Positions 1 through 13,300 of a stretch of DNA of 64,000 nucleotides are shown piece after piece. Position numbers and translations under genes: made by a program. The stretch is taken from positions 94,446,707 through 94,510,706 of the forward strand of contig CM054116.1 of assembly GCA_028673005.1 (NCBI GenBank), written 5' to 3'. The notes under the pieces are model-generated. The model did no database searches, had not been told where the DNA came from, and saw only the letters and a list, made by a program, of their open reading frames with translations. Within the stretch, counting starts at the first letter, position 1. Every line of letters begins with the position of its first letter. This DNA is from Tanypteryx hageni (taxonomy: Eukaryota > Arthropoda > Insecta > Odonata > Petaluridae).

Positions 1-925
1 GTTCAATAAACGTAAGTTGCAATGCTGTTATCTGCTGATGTATAAAGAGTTTAAAGAGAAATTTACAATTTTATGAAACAGCTACTGCATTTTAATATGT
101 AGTTTTTTCTATTCTTGTCTTTAAAGATGCTTTGCTGCCTAGAAGTCATACTAATAAATAGTAATAGCTATTTTTGCTGAAAATCTTGAATGTTTAATCC
201 TGTAATTGCATTTACATGAAAGAATGTTTTTAAAACTCAAAAATAAAACATTATGTTAAAGTGTTATTTTCTTGTCTTATTTCATAAATGATAATGATGG
301 GATGTAAATTTTTTTGAAATGGGATTTACCAGAAAATATCAGTCAAATTGACACAATATGTCTCTGCAATTATTCTGTCAATTTAATTTTAGCCATTAAG
401 TAAGTGATAATTGTCTATTGAATTCATATTGGTTGAATTTGCACAAAGTACTTTTTAATGGGAACGGAAATCAATCCTGTTAAAATATGTCATTGAGTCA
501 CAGCGTTCAATCGTTTCTTTTTTATTTAATTTTATGTTCATGCCTAATTATAGTGTATAGTATACACCGTTGTACAAAAAAAGGATATCATCATCTTCGA
601 ATGTTCACAAGTATTAATATTCTTGTAAAGCTTAGCTTTAAAGAGCAAATTTAGAGATACCTTATCATAAATTATTGCTATAAATTTAGATATGAAATTT
701 TAAACATAAAGGGATCAGGAAGCATGACTAGTGGACAAATGACAGCTTTAAAATTATAAACCACTTAAAAGTTAATAGGAACAGTCAAAACAAATCAAGA
801 AACAAAATTTACATTACTAATAACCTGAGAAAAGAACTACTATCAAACAAATGTATAGGTCGTGTCATAAATATAAAATCCGCAGCTTCAATGATTACAA
901 ATAACACATTCAGTTAAAACATCAA
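1..925. other. 3' flank of the Prrx-like gene
   Basis: AT-rich DNA. The part next to 926 is probably 3' UTR. No other gene or repeat is recognised. Confidence 0.4.
521..526 (-). promoter_or_regulatory. Candidate poly(A) signal of the Prrx-like gene
   Basis: AATAAA on the minus strand, about 400 nt downstream of the stop codon at 926. Other A/T-rich variants occur nearby, so this is a candidate only. Confidence 0.35.
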
Positions 926-1302
926 TCATATATGCGGAGTCTGATAGTGGTGATGAAGCTGGTGGTGAATCGCATATTCCGGCATTCTGAAATAGTGGTG
1001 CGATAAATTCTCGTGCACTTGGTGCCCCATCGGCCTCATCTGCTGGGTGTTCGTCAGTTGGTGGTGGTGTTGAAGATAGGTGTTTGAAGTTCGGTGAGGG
1101 AAGTGGGAACTTGATCTTGCCATTGGACATGTGCTTGTGTCATTGTAGCAGTCCACTTCTCCGGCACAATTTCCCTCCATTTCTTCTGATCTGAGCATCC
1201 CGTAGTTTTGCACCGGGAAGTTTGGCAGAGTTGTTTGGACGACGTCGTTTGCATTGGATGGAGGAGATGTTTGGTGGTTTGGGACTAACCCATTGTACGC
1301 TG
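926..1302 (-). CDS. Prrx: Prrx-like gene, terminal coding exon 4 (His-rich C-terminus)
   Basis: The strong acceptor TTGTCTCCTTCCACAG ends at 1303. Phase fits exon 3 (G plus CA gives Ala). It encodes [19 protein letters not shown] followed by a Gln/His-rich tail, and stops with TGA at 928-926. No OAR-like sequence is present in any frame. The assignment rests on splice phase and on an open frame of 125 codons, not on recognised homology. A second good acceptor at 1398 would start a short alternative exon (see findings). Confidence 0.6.
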
Positions 1303-4300
1303 CTGTGGAAGGAGACAATTGGAAAACATTCGTTAACCCTGCATTTGCTTAAGGATGTAACTAGCCGCCCAACTTGGAGAGGGGGGAGCAGCATAAACTG
1401 TGGAGGGGAGAGAGCAGCATAACTGTCAAAATATTTTGGGGAGCAAACCAAAATAAAAATACTGCAATACTAATAATAATACGAAAACGATCATTTTAAC
1501 TAATTTTTACTACACTAGTCAAACGAAAGTTAATTTTTTTTAAGAACAAAAAAAATAAAATACTTCATTAATTCATATTTTTTATATAGTACTCAGCAAG
1601 AGGGGTCGAGGATTTATGATGAGGGGGTCAGGTCCTCCCAGGCTCCCCCTTAGTTACGTCCGTGCACTTGTGCATGCCTATTAGTGGAACCTACATAAAC
1701 CTTGGGGTCTGTGACGTTCAGTACCCCAAATTGTATTGCATGCATATGAAGTCAACGCGAGGAGATAGCTAAGGCCGACTCACTGCACTTTTACGGAACG
1801 CGAGATCTTTTGAAGGGTTGATTGTATTCTTTGCAGAAATGATTTGTTCTCCTTCGAGTAACTTTGAACCTTAACCCATATGGACTAGAGTGCTGCATGG
1901 GCCGGGTCTAGCCCACGGGCCGATCCTTTGGAATTCATTACGGGCCTGGGCCGGGCTTGAAAAATTGCTGGATATATCAACTTTCTTATAAAAATTTTCG
2001 GGCTTTGAAGGGCCGAAATATTTTAATCAGTGTCTGAAATTTACGAATACGATTTGCATTTTCTTTAACCCATTCAGTACGGAGGACGAGTCACACTAGT
2101 CCTCCGTGCGGAATGGGTTCAACAAAAAAAAAGTGGCATGGTTTTTTAAAAAGTAAACTAACCCAGGGTTAGTGAAGAACGAGTTCCTCTGCACTGAATA
2201 GGTTAATATATTTTTTACTATAACATTATATTCGTGTATTTTGTAAAGTAATTTATATTGTTTGTGATCTCCCAAGGCATACAAATATGTGGATTTAAAA
2301 AAAAATTCTTTTTAATTCATTGAACAGCCCGCGGATGTTAGTAGAAAATTTGAAATACAATAATTACATTTTTCGAGTCGAGGGGCTTTAAACGGGACGG
2401 ACCTAAAATTTCTTCGAAAACGTACGGGCCGAGCCGGGTCCGAATTCGTATGAGACGGGCCTAGAAAATCAAGCCCATGCAGAGCTCTAATATGGACCAA
2501 ATCTTCAATGTTTTTTAGGCCTTCACCACCAATATATATGCTGGGTACAACGGTGCGAATAAATTATAATCCATTCATAAACGTAGGGATCAATCGATAT
2601 CGCTCGATAGTACATCGTTTGAGATAATTTTAAAGTTCATTCCAACAAACGGGATGTTGGAAGCTAGATTCTGTTTCCTATTTAATAAAAAATTGCAAAT
2701 TATCACGTTATATTTAGTAAATTCCTAAGGATATTGTCAAATAATTTGGTATTCAGCGAAGTTCTTTTAAAGATTACGCTGGAAAATAGTTTTCTTTGAT
2801 TTTCATCGATATATCTTAGGTATGAACGACACCTCCGCGCCGTCGTTTTCCCTTTTAATTGCATAAAAAACCGATCCTTTTCTCAAGTTTTATGTTATGA
2901 TATTTGAGATATTCGTATTTTAACCAGATTTGTCATCTTATTTGAACGATAAAATCCTCCTCTTTGACATCGAACAAAATATTGTGTTCTGGGTGACGAT
3001 AGAGAGGAAGTAGCATCACTTGCTGTTTTAATCCATTTTTAAAGTAGCAGTTATTTTGTGAATATAGTGGAAAGATTTGCTGATTGTATAGATATTTTAC
3101 GAGAGCATATTTCTATTTAAATGAAGAGAGCTCTATTGATATGAACTGCATTTGTAAAAACTGATCGTATAATACGCTCAGGGAATGCGATAGAAGGGAG
3201 AGGCGTACATTCATTACCAGGAGCCACGTTTGTCCTAGGTGGCATTAGGGGCTGTTCGGCCATCAGTACTGGGGCTGCAGAACTCTGGTTTCCCCCCTTC
3301 CCACCACCGACCACTACCAGAGAAGAAGCAGCGGTTCCTTGAGGGCTCAAAGCTCCTCTCTGGGCCAACACACTCCTTTCGTTCCGACGGAACTTGGCTC
3401 TGCGATTCTGGAACCACACCTGTTGAAAAGAAAGAAGTCGTGGAGCATTTATTTGACATACAAAATGGTTGGGAAATTAAGTTCCTTTGGATGAGATGCA
3501 AGTCGAAGCTCTGTTCCAAAATATTATAATCCTCATTCATCTCCTTTTTCTTTTCCGCGAAAAATTGAACGGAAATTTATACTCTAACATATCCCTAATA
3601 TTTCATTCGAGATCCTGTGTTGTTTTCCAGCAAGTCCGAATTATACGAAGTTTTTATTATTTGGTGTTAAAACAGTACAGGTATCAACAACTTACTTATG
3701 GAATGCTACAGGTGTTACGCAAATTAGAGATATGGATTTTCACTGAGTTAATCTTCGAATAAATACCTGCGAAAGCAGCTCTTAGTTCATTGTTATGCAA
3801 TCAGAAAACTTGCATTTTGGAAAGAGTGTAAAAATTTGAAAGACCCGAAAAAAGTTTATTGCGAAGTGTCTTGAATATATTACTCATCCAAATAAACCAA
3901 CTGTACAACACAACTAAAATACGAAACATTTTTGATCTTAAGAATAGGAAAATAAATGTGGATGTTATTTAAGGAAAAGAAGAATAAAATAATCAAAAAA
4001 ACAAGTGATACTTCTTTTCATATTTCCTACCGATTGAGATAGAATTGCATTTTATTTTGTGTCCAAGACGGTGTAGTGTAATGTGTAAATTTTTCAAATA
4101 GCTCATGTTTTAAAATTGATTTTACCGGTACTTGCTGAAATATTCAGATAATAACACTGGTCCGCGGTAAACTGGGTAATCTATTTAAATTGAACGACCG
4201 CCCTTGATTAGTCATACAAAATACCCGTTTCGTCTCTTGCTATTGCCGCTTAATTTCCTTTGTCTTTTATCATTTGCTCGTTTTTCTTTCATCTGCCAGG

Positions 4301-7300
4301 ACGTAACTATTCGGAAATCTTCGATCAAGATCGTGCGAAGGATAACAAATTGGAGATGTAATAAGCAATCCTATTGGTTCATTTATAGCCAATTACCGAA
4401 CATTTTATTAAAATCTAATGTTATAAGCGTCGTTCGGAATCGCAGGCGGCTAAGGAATGTGTGTATGTATATATATTTAGTTTGTTCTGAAGTGTAATAT
4501 TGTGTCTCAAATATCAGCTTATCCGTTCGACATCCTTACGGTATTTGCTTGGACTGAAATACGAGAAGTTTGCATCCGTGCACAGATATCGTCGAGGTTA
4601 TATACAAGGCCATATACGCTGCCATCCTTCATTCGGAGAATACTCTTGCGAAAGGTATTTATGAATTTTCAATGTAAAGGTTCTGGGTAGTTGTGATATC
4701 TTGTGTTGAATGCCGTGTAATTCCAATTGAAATTTGTCATTTATTTATTAGCTTTCTCTTGTCTGTGTATCTCTTTTTGCGAAAGTTATTTTTTGAATTA
4801 TAAAATAAAATCGGTGTCAGGGAAGTTGTTTTGACAGCGTAGACAAAACTTAGAACGGATGTTTTTATAATAATACTTTTCAAATAGTAACCTGGTGTCT
4901 TGGCCATACTGACTGTACTGTTCCGCCAATTCCAAACAAGTTTTGATTAAAAAATATTGCAATCACGTTTCGATGTTTATGTTGTGATAGTATAGCATGA
5001 GAAAGTAAAAAATAGTTTGTTATTCTGCAGATGCGCTTACTTTCGTTTACTATTAACCCTATTAATTTCTTAAATCGTGTTGGGTTGCCTACGACAGCCT
5101 AATTCCCAACTTCATCTCGCTTGCTGTCTCCGCTCGTGGACTCGCCAAAGTGAACTTTCCTGCCATCTATCGACGAATGGACAACATATTTACCCACAAT
5201 TCGGTATCATCCAATATAGCAATGTAAAACTTAAATACTATGCACATGCTGTTTGCGTATTTTAAAATAAATGAAAAATCAATTAATGCAACAGACATTT
5301 AGGGTAGGGTTCCTATCTTCATCTGAACCAATTAGCGGGCATACAAACGTAGCGAGCTAATATGAATTTTAAGGACTATTTTAAAGCAGCGGTGTTGAAT
5401 TTTTACCGTGGCTGCGAACCTTTCGGCGGGCCGCATTGGGAGTTGTCAGTTCTTCGCCGGGCCGGATTACAGTTTAAATTGGAAGTTACCTTTATATATT
5501 TTAGGTGCCATATAAGTGAAAATCAAATGTAAATAAGGTAATTATGAAAATAAAACGAGCTATCACCGGCTGATTTTAAAATATATGGCGACGGAAAATC
5601 TCCGGAGCCAGAAAGTTGAGATAGAAGGCCGATACATACATACATATTTCGGTTACAAAGTGAAGTACAAAGTGGTACACTCTCACTAGAGCAGAGTCCA
5701 TGTATGTACGTACACGTACACTCTCGAGAGTGCCACTGGATTCTTCTCTCCACCAGTTAGTTCGCTCTCAAGTCCCGGTCCTGATGATGGTTACTTTGTA
5801 ACCGAAATACATATCGGCCTTCTATCTCAGCTTACTGACTCGGGAGAATTTCCTTCGCCATTTATATATGGTTATTATGGTTAACATTTCACTTTTAAAA
5901 GGTTTATTACCAAAGTTTTCATAAAAGTTTTTGGATTAGTGTTACATTTTTCGGATTGTTTTTACTTTCTCCATATACTACAGAGAAAGTATTGTTTTCA
6001 TGAAAAAAATCGAATTCGAGATTTCAAGGGAAATACATGTCTTAAGGTCCCCTGAACACGTTTTGACTATTTTATCGATGATGTCTGTCTGTCTGTATGT
6101 GATCGATTTTTGTGGGCGCTCTAACTCAAAAACTATTAATCAGGTCAACGCAAAATTTTATATTTAACATTTTTATAAAAGTTAGAATATCCGATTAGTT
6201 TTTGGTAAAAATCGGTCTGCCAGAAGTGGGTGTTTACTCTTGTCACTTATCCGTTATTTTGAAATATTTGCTTTAATATTTGATAAATGTAAAAATGTAT
6301 TGGAATAAAAGTTGTAGAAAATTTAATTTTCTACAACCTTTGTTTGATACATTTTTTCATATAATGTATTGTTTAAGAGATATCTTATATTTTTAGCTGC
6401 CACCACCACGACACCTACCGAAGACTATTGTTAACAATTGACGCTTAGTTACGTCTTAGTAACGCTCCTTTTTCTTTTCTTAATTGTCAACCGGAAGTAA
6501 ATATTGACAACGATCCCAGAGATAACAACATGTAATTTGCCATATAAATATGGAGAAAGTCATGTGTTGCCCACATCAGTTTATTTCATCATAGCTTCAC
6601 AAGAACCTTTCGTTGGCCGTAGGAATGGAATCCAGTTGAATGTCTCGCGACTCAATGGAAGGGAAGGCAACGTGAGGAAAGAATGTTATGATTTTGGTTT
6701 TCATTAACTAACAATAAAAAGCAACATATGTTAAAATAGTAGCATTTATATGTACTATGAAATCTGTCCCACTTCGCGTTACACGGCCATTTCCAGGAAC
6801 GCATGTACCCTGAATAGCGAGAAATGGCTGTACATACTGGGTTGTGACTAGGGTTGACATATCTCATAAACGGATAATCGGGACATTGCGACACCCCCGT
6901 GGAGATTAATGAACGAAGTGAACATTAACTGATTCTGTGGCTTCTCCGCGTCAGTACCAGTAGAAAGTTGGCAACTGCGCTAATTGTTGGACACTACAAC
7001 GTCACACTCGTACCCCAGAACTAACTGCTTTTCCCTATGTATTTTAGCATGAATAAAACAGTGATCGCTAATTATAATAATTATATGTCTGAAGTCTGCG
7101 TATTTATCTTCAACGTTGGTTTTGAAATGTATAATGATGAATTCGCTGCACGACATGTTCATGTTTACCAAGCACTGCAGAGTTGACTTCACTCTAGGTA
7201 CATATGTCCAGCGATTGGATTTCTTACTGCTTCACCAGCATATATAATAATCCAAGAGGTTGATTAGCCAGAAATTCTATACAAAACATTACAGTAAAAT

Positions 7301-10300
7301 TTAAAAACTCGGAAAATAGCGTCCGATGTAGAGTTCGTACGGGACGCTGGACGAATGTTGGAAATACGGGAAATACCGGCCAATAACGAATTATTGGCAA
7401 CCCTAGTTGCGACTCATACTTTGAAAAACACTTTTAATGTATCCGGAATGTCAGACTCAGGTGAGTTGATACACTGCAGAAAGCAAAATATCCACTAGTA
7501 TTGGAACTACAAATTGTTTCGAAGGGAGTGAGGGAGGTGAGATGCGAATGTCGAAGAGGAGGAAATGCTACATTGTGCGCATTTATAATGTTACATTGTA
7601 TTTTCAGTTATTGGTAACGCTAAAGTAGATTAGTTGTACTATGGAGAAAACATGCGTTTTCTTTTTATTATATATTATTATTATATATTATTTATAAATT
7701 AAATAAAACTGTATTTAAATAAAATTACTGAAGAGATCGGATTTGCGTCGGTATCAGTGCTAAAATCCGAAAAAATCAATTATTATCGAACTGTTCGGGC
7801 GAATACCTAACAGGTGGCAACCCTAGGTAGGGGGTATAGTTACATTAGTTTCCATGACAAATATCGCTTGCAGGCTTGAATATCCTGCTGTTGTCTCTGA
7901 TCGTTCTAGGAAAAAACGAACCCGTGTCGCTCTGTCCTGCAGTCTGTCCCATTTATTTTACCAACGTAATCATGTCTTGCGTTCTATGTGAGTAATGTAA
8001 AATAAAGAGGCTTATTGTAAATTCCACATAAATTTTATTTCAAACGGCCTAGGTTTCATTGCCATGCAACATCGTCAGGTGAAACAAATTCAAAGCCTGT
8101 AGCAATTTATTGTAATAGGTACAATGGGTGGGTGGAGGAGGGTGAGTTGGAGAGAATAAAGGAAGGAATTGTGGAGCGAACATCATTGGAGGAAAGGAGT
8201 GAACGTATGTTCGTGGAAAGGGGGAGAAACCGGTTGAGCTCAGTGATGTCCAGTAAGTTGGATAATGAGAAGACAATGGGGATAATTGGTAGGAATAATT
8301 AGATTAGTGGGAGGTCGAGAAGTGGAGAATGAAAAAGATAAAAAATATCATTTAAAACTTCACAGTTTTTTGAAGCCACACACTGAATAATTTCAAATTG
8401 TTCCAGAATATCGAGCCTGGGTCCCTTTCTTTCATAATGCAGGATTTTGGGAATAAAGTCGCTGTTGTGTCCATGTTCTAATAGATGTTTGGCGAAGAGA
8501 GAGGTTGTTTTACTGTTTATGAAGCAGGTGTGATGTTCTTTGATTCTTTCTTTGAATTTTCGTCCCGTTTGTCCTATATAAACGGCAGTACAATCTCCAC
8601 AATGTAATTTGTAAATTCCACTTTTATCCAAATTTTTAATTTTGTCTTTAGTACTGCATAAAAGGTTTTATAAGTTCGATCTATTGTAAAAAGCGGCTCT
8701 AATTTTATTTTTGGGAATGAATCTGTTAATTTTAAGGGATATATAACCAAGAAATGATAGTCTTTGTCATTGTGGTTTCAAAATTTTCAAATACCTCTTT
8801 AACAATGCATTATATGGGAAATTGTTTCAAACAAAGGTTGTAGAAATTTTAATTGCCTACAACTTTTATTCCAGCACGTTTTTACATTTATCAAATATTA
8901 AAGCAAATATTTCAATAAAATCTGATGTGGCCACCACATGACTTTCTCCATACCTGTAATATTTATAAAAACTAGAGGAATTACCCATTGAACATCAACG
9001 GGACTTTGTAGTGTGATTTAAATTTAACTTCTGAGGGGTGTGTGTGTTAAAAACTTATATATAGACACAAAGACTTGTCTGTTGATATATGCAACGGGTA
9101 ATTCCGATAGTAAGAAGTAATTAGTAAAATTAAAATAAAAACAAATATTCGAAAAAGATTTTACAGATTCATATAATATGTTCCAAAGAATCTCGTAGTA
9201 TTTCTTTATAAACAATATTTCTTGTGAAGAAACGACCATCTACACCTCGGATTCCAACAGTTTAGAAGAAGAAAATAAGAAGTTAAAATGTAAGGATTAA
9301 TATGAAAAAAACCTGAGCTGGCTGGGAATCACCATATGAAAAAAATATGAGTGCAAAGGGTTAAAGGCTGCTACTTTAAATACAAATCAATACAAATTAG
9401 CTTTATAGGTTATCTGAAATTATTTACGTTGCTATCTATTACGTTTGACTTTGCTACAACAATAATTTTGATGTTTCATAAAACTCGCGAAGCGAATAAC
9501 GCAATTATTTCGTCTGTTTGAAGGCTAAATAGACGCTAATTCAATCGGAGGCAACAATGTCGGTCGCCTTGACAACAGCCGGAAAGAGTACGAAAAATTT
9601 ATAAAATTTCGAAAAGAAATGCGTGTTTCTGACAAATTCTTCCGTGTAACATCTAAACATTGCAAGAATAAGATAGCTTATAGTTTTAGCCGTCGAATAA
9701 AACAAAAAATGGTGAAATTCGGTACATATTTACATATTTTAATGGCTGAATGAAATAAACCTTACACCTTGAAAAGTCGAAAATCCCCTGTAAACTTATG
9801 GGAAAATATAATCGTCTCCCGGAGTCGAATCCGGGACTTTTTCCGGGATGCTTGATTTTTCTAGGGACCACCTTATGGGGGATAAGCGATTGTGAAAGTT
9901 TCAGCTCTTAATTCCATTGCGAAATGCCAAAAACTACTGGGACAGACAGACAGACGGGCGGACGGAGAATTATTATATAAGGATTCCAAATAGGTCCATG
10001 AGTAACGTTCAGGCTATATAATATCTTGTTGCATTTTAAAGCTTTTTATTTTCGTAATGATAGCTTAGCTATCGAGGTACGTATTTAGATTCTATTTCCA
10101 TTTTATGGCTAGCGGGTATAATATCTTTCTCTCGGAGAAGATCGGTTTAAAGAATGCTGCCAGAAATTAAAAATAGTAATTACGTGTTTTCGCGCATAAG
10201 TGTCAGCCAACGTAAAAAAAATCACTTTATAGGGATATTGGTAGTCTTTTTCACTTACATAAAAAATTTTAATCTCGGTTTCACATTTTCATGTTTAAGA

Positions 10301-13300
10301 GGCTACTTGTATTCACTTCTGTCGCGTTATTTAATTAAAACATCTCCCTCAAAAGAAGGTCCATACTTTTATTTTAAGTTTTCGTTTTATACTATACAAG
10401 TGATAAACGTAACACTTATCCATCAAACGGTAACTGCTCGGAAATAAGGGTTTGCGATATCATTTATTTTATCCAGGCCATAAGTTGAGACCTCCAATTA
10501 AATTTGGAATATTCAGTGGCATCATATTATTTTGGAATCTTTAGTGATTTAGGTTGTATGTTATCTATAAAAAACATTTTAGCAATTGCGTTTCTATCCT
10601 TCACGTAAACCGTAGTTTGTATTAGAGAATGCTTTTAAGTTAAATAAGAAACGCCGATCAATAGGTTAAAATATTGCAAGATGTAACTTAAGAAACAGTT
10701 CGGATAATTTAAGAGCCAGTTACGAGTCACACGAGTTTCGTATTATATTATATTCGTATTTACGTCCGCCACGACCAAAAGGTTTGAAAAGGTGTTCAGT
10801 TAATATATATATTAACTAGCGTAATTTCCCGTCAAATATGACGGGTATGTGTGGACAGCGCCCGGGGCAAACTACTAAATATGTGACCCTCCCCCCTCAT
10901 TCAAAAAACGATCGTCTCTAGTTTATTTAGTTATTATTTGGATTTTTTGCGCCCCTTACTTAGTTGCGCCCGGAGCAGATGCTCCGCTTGCCCCGCCCTA
11001 GTTACGGTACTGTGTGTGGATCAAGTGTTAAATATAAGTAGGCACTTTCCATTCTTCCTCCCTTTCTCTCTTCCTCTTAGGTGGAAGAGGGTACTGCACA
11101 GTCTCTATCTCGCCTCGAATAAAAGACAATCAGTCAATCACTCAATCCTTCTCCCTCCCATTCTCCATTCCTCTCTCCCTCTCTGGAAAAATAGACTTCC
11201 TAGTCTCAATCTCGCCCTAATAAAAACCATTATTTATGTCTCCCTCTTTCTCTGTGTCCCTCGCTCTCTCTCTCTCCCTTCCTTACTATTTCTCTCTCTC
11301 TCTCTCCCTATTCCCCTCTCTCCTTCTCTGGAAAAATATACTTTCTAGTCTCAATCTCGCTCTAATAATCTATCTCTCCTTCTCTTCTTCTCCTTCCTCT
11401 CCCTCTCACTTTAGCTCTCTCTTCCTCACTATCTCTCTCTCCCTCTCCGTCCTCTTTCTCCCTCCTTCTCTTTCTTCCTCCCTCTCTCCCTTTATCTCTC
11501 TCTTCCTCTCCCTTCCTCTCCTCCTCTCTCCTTCTTTGGAAAAATAGACTTCCTAGTCTCTATATCGCCCCAATAAAGAACACTAATTATCTTTCCTCCT
11601 CTCCCTTCTTCTCAGTCTCCCCCTCTCTCCCCATCTGTATCTTCCCTTCTTTCTATCTTCCTCTCTCCCTCGTATTATAGCATTCAAAGTACACTTTCCT
11701 TACGCATATAGTATAAGGGTTGAGACGACAATACAATCTCGAGGTTTAACATTGACACGGTCGGTAATAATTTTGAAAGGAGAAAAAAAAGTCTGCTATG
11801 ACCGGGAATCGAACCCGGGTCTTCCACTTACCGGGCGGATATTCTACCACTGAACTATCGTAGCAGAACAATTTTTCTCGTTTCTGAACGCGGATGCATA
11901 GGATCTTCGGATCATATTGTTCCATCAATTTCTTGCTTGGCAATCTCACCATTTGAGAGGGAGGAGTTTTCTTCGATGTATCTCTTATTGTTATAGGACA
12001 TCCGTTGGGGCAGTTTGATACTAGCTTGACTAGTTCCGTCCCAACCTAGGAAACATCCGCGTTCAGAAACGAGAAAAATTGTTCTGCTACGATAGTTCAG
12101 AGGTAGAATATCCGCCCGGCAAGTGGAAGACCCGGGTTCGATTCCCGGTCATAGCAGACTTTTTTCTCGTTTCAAAATTATTCCCACCTTTACAGCTTAT
12201 GCCTGTCTGCATAGGATCTTCGGATCATATTGTTCCATCAATTTCATTGACACGGTCGGCAAGGCAACATATCGTTACAAAGCTTAAAATTTTTAATAAA
12301 ATTGATTTAAACGTATAACTTGAGCGATTTAGAATCGTAGGCGAAATCTGACGATAAGAATAAGAAATATTATTTATTTTTCTTTAAAACAGTCCAGGTC
12401 CGATGATTGTAGATCAATTCTTTCTAATTTTAATTTGCAAAAGAATAGAAGCCTGTAAGTCGAAAAATCGATTTTTACGTGTTATCTTATGGAGAATAGA
12501 AACTATTTAATGGAGTCGAATCCGGGTCTTTTTTGGGGATTTTTTAGTTAAATGGCTCTTACTATACGAATCAAACATTTCTACCAAATTTCAATATTCT
12601 ACCTACTCGGATAGTTTGCTAAAAATAGCATTACAGTCAGTCATAAATAGTTCTCGATTCGCCCTGCTTTTTAACGGCGGCGCCTCAGTCGAACGTGAGG
12701 GACAAACAAACGTATCTTAATAATGCGTTCTTTGCACGAAGCGCACGAAGTGAACGCATATAGGGGGAGGTCGTTTCCGTCCGCATGTTTAAACTCGGGA
12801 ACCGCTGGACATACTTCGATGAAATTTGGTTTTTGGGAGTTTTGCTAAAATTTATCGACCGATTCCAATTTTGGCTAAAATCGGACAATAATTAGGACCA
12901 CTTTACATGAAGACCTACATGTATTTTACAACGTAATTCGCAAGTCTCGTTAAATACTCTGAGAGAAAAATATTGAGAACAAAAGTTAAATAAAATAATT
13001 AAATACACATTTTTTGTCAAATAATTTTCCCCGTAAAACGTAAGGTTTACGATAAATTTAAAGAAAAGAATATTCACGTATTTGCGTAATTATACGATTT
13101 TCGATCTTTTGTTCATTCCAAAAATATTAAAGATATCACGACTCGGGAACCGCTGGACATATTTGAATGACATTTGGTATTGGGGAGTTTTGCTAAAATT
13201 TGTCGGCCGATTCCAACGTTGGTTAAAATCGGACAACAATAACGACCACTCTATTTGAAGACCTTAATGCAGCTTACAGCTTACTTCTGTTTCAACTTGG

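Larger units (their letters stand above)
11751..12260. repeat. Inverted duplication containing the two tRNA-like sequences
   Basis: Arms carrying the tRNA-like unit plus AGAACAATTTTTCTCGTTTC and TGAACGCGGAT are inverted around a spacer of about 220 bp. GCATAGGATCTTCGGATCAT followed by ATTGTTCCATCAATTTC also occurs as a direct repeat (11894 and 12211), as does ATTGACACGGTCGG (11752 and 12247). Confidence 0.7.

Noticed and set aside
926..1318. ATG at 1318 as a start for the His-rich frame
   Set aside because: The first residues come from the polypyrimidine tract and the acceptor at 1303; the frame is better explained as the terminal homeobox exon.
888..1318. OAR motif in exon 4
   Set aside because: [17 protein letters not shown] loosely recalls an OAR in spacing but lacks the conserved core; not accepted.
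2312..2500. 62-codon minus-strand frame with Arg-rich residues
   Set aside because: It lies within the terminal repeat of the 604-bp hAT element.
5770..5815. Canonical hammerhead ribozyme
   Set aside because: The CTGATGA and GAAA boxes and stem II exist, but an unpaired U follows CTGATGA and stems I and III are unproven. Kept only as a hypothesis.
11236..11547. Ser/Leu/Pro-rich frames in the CT array
   Set aside because: Compositional product of the tandem array.
11794..12156. Functional tRNA-Thr and tRNA-Ala genes
   Set aside because: The bodies are tRNA-Gly-like, U33 is replaced by C, the acceptor stem has a mismatch, and both lie in a repeat.
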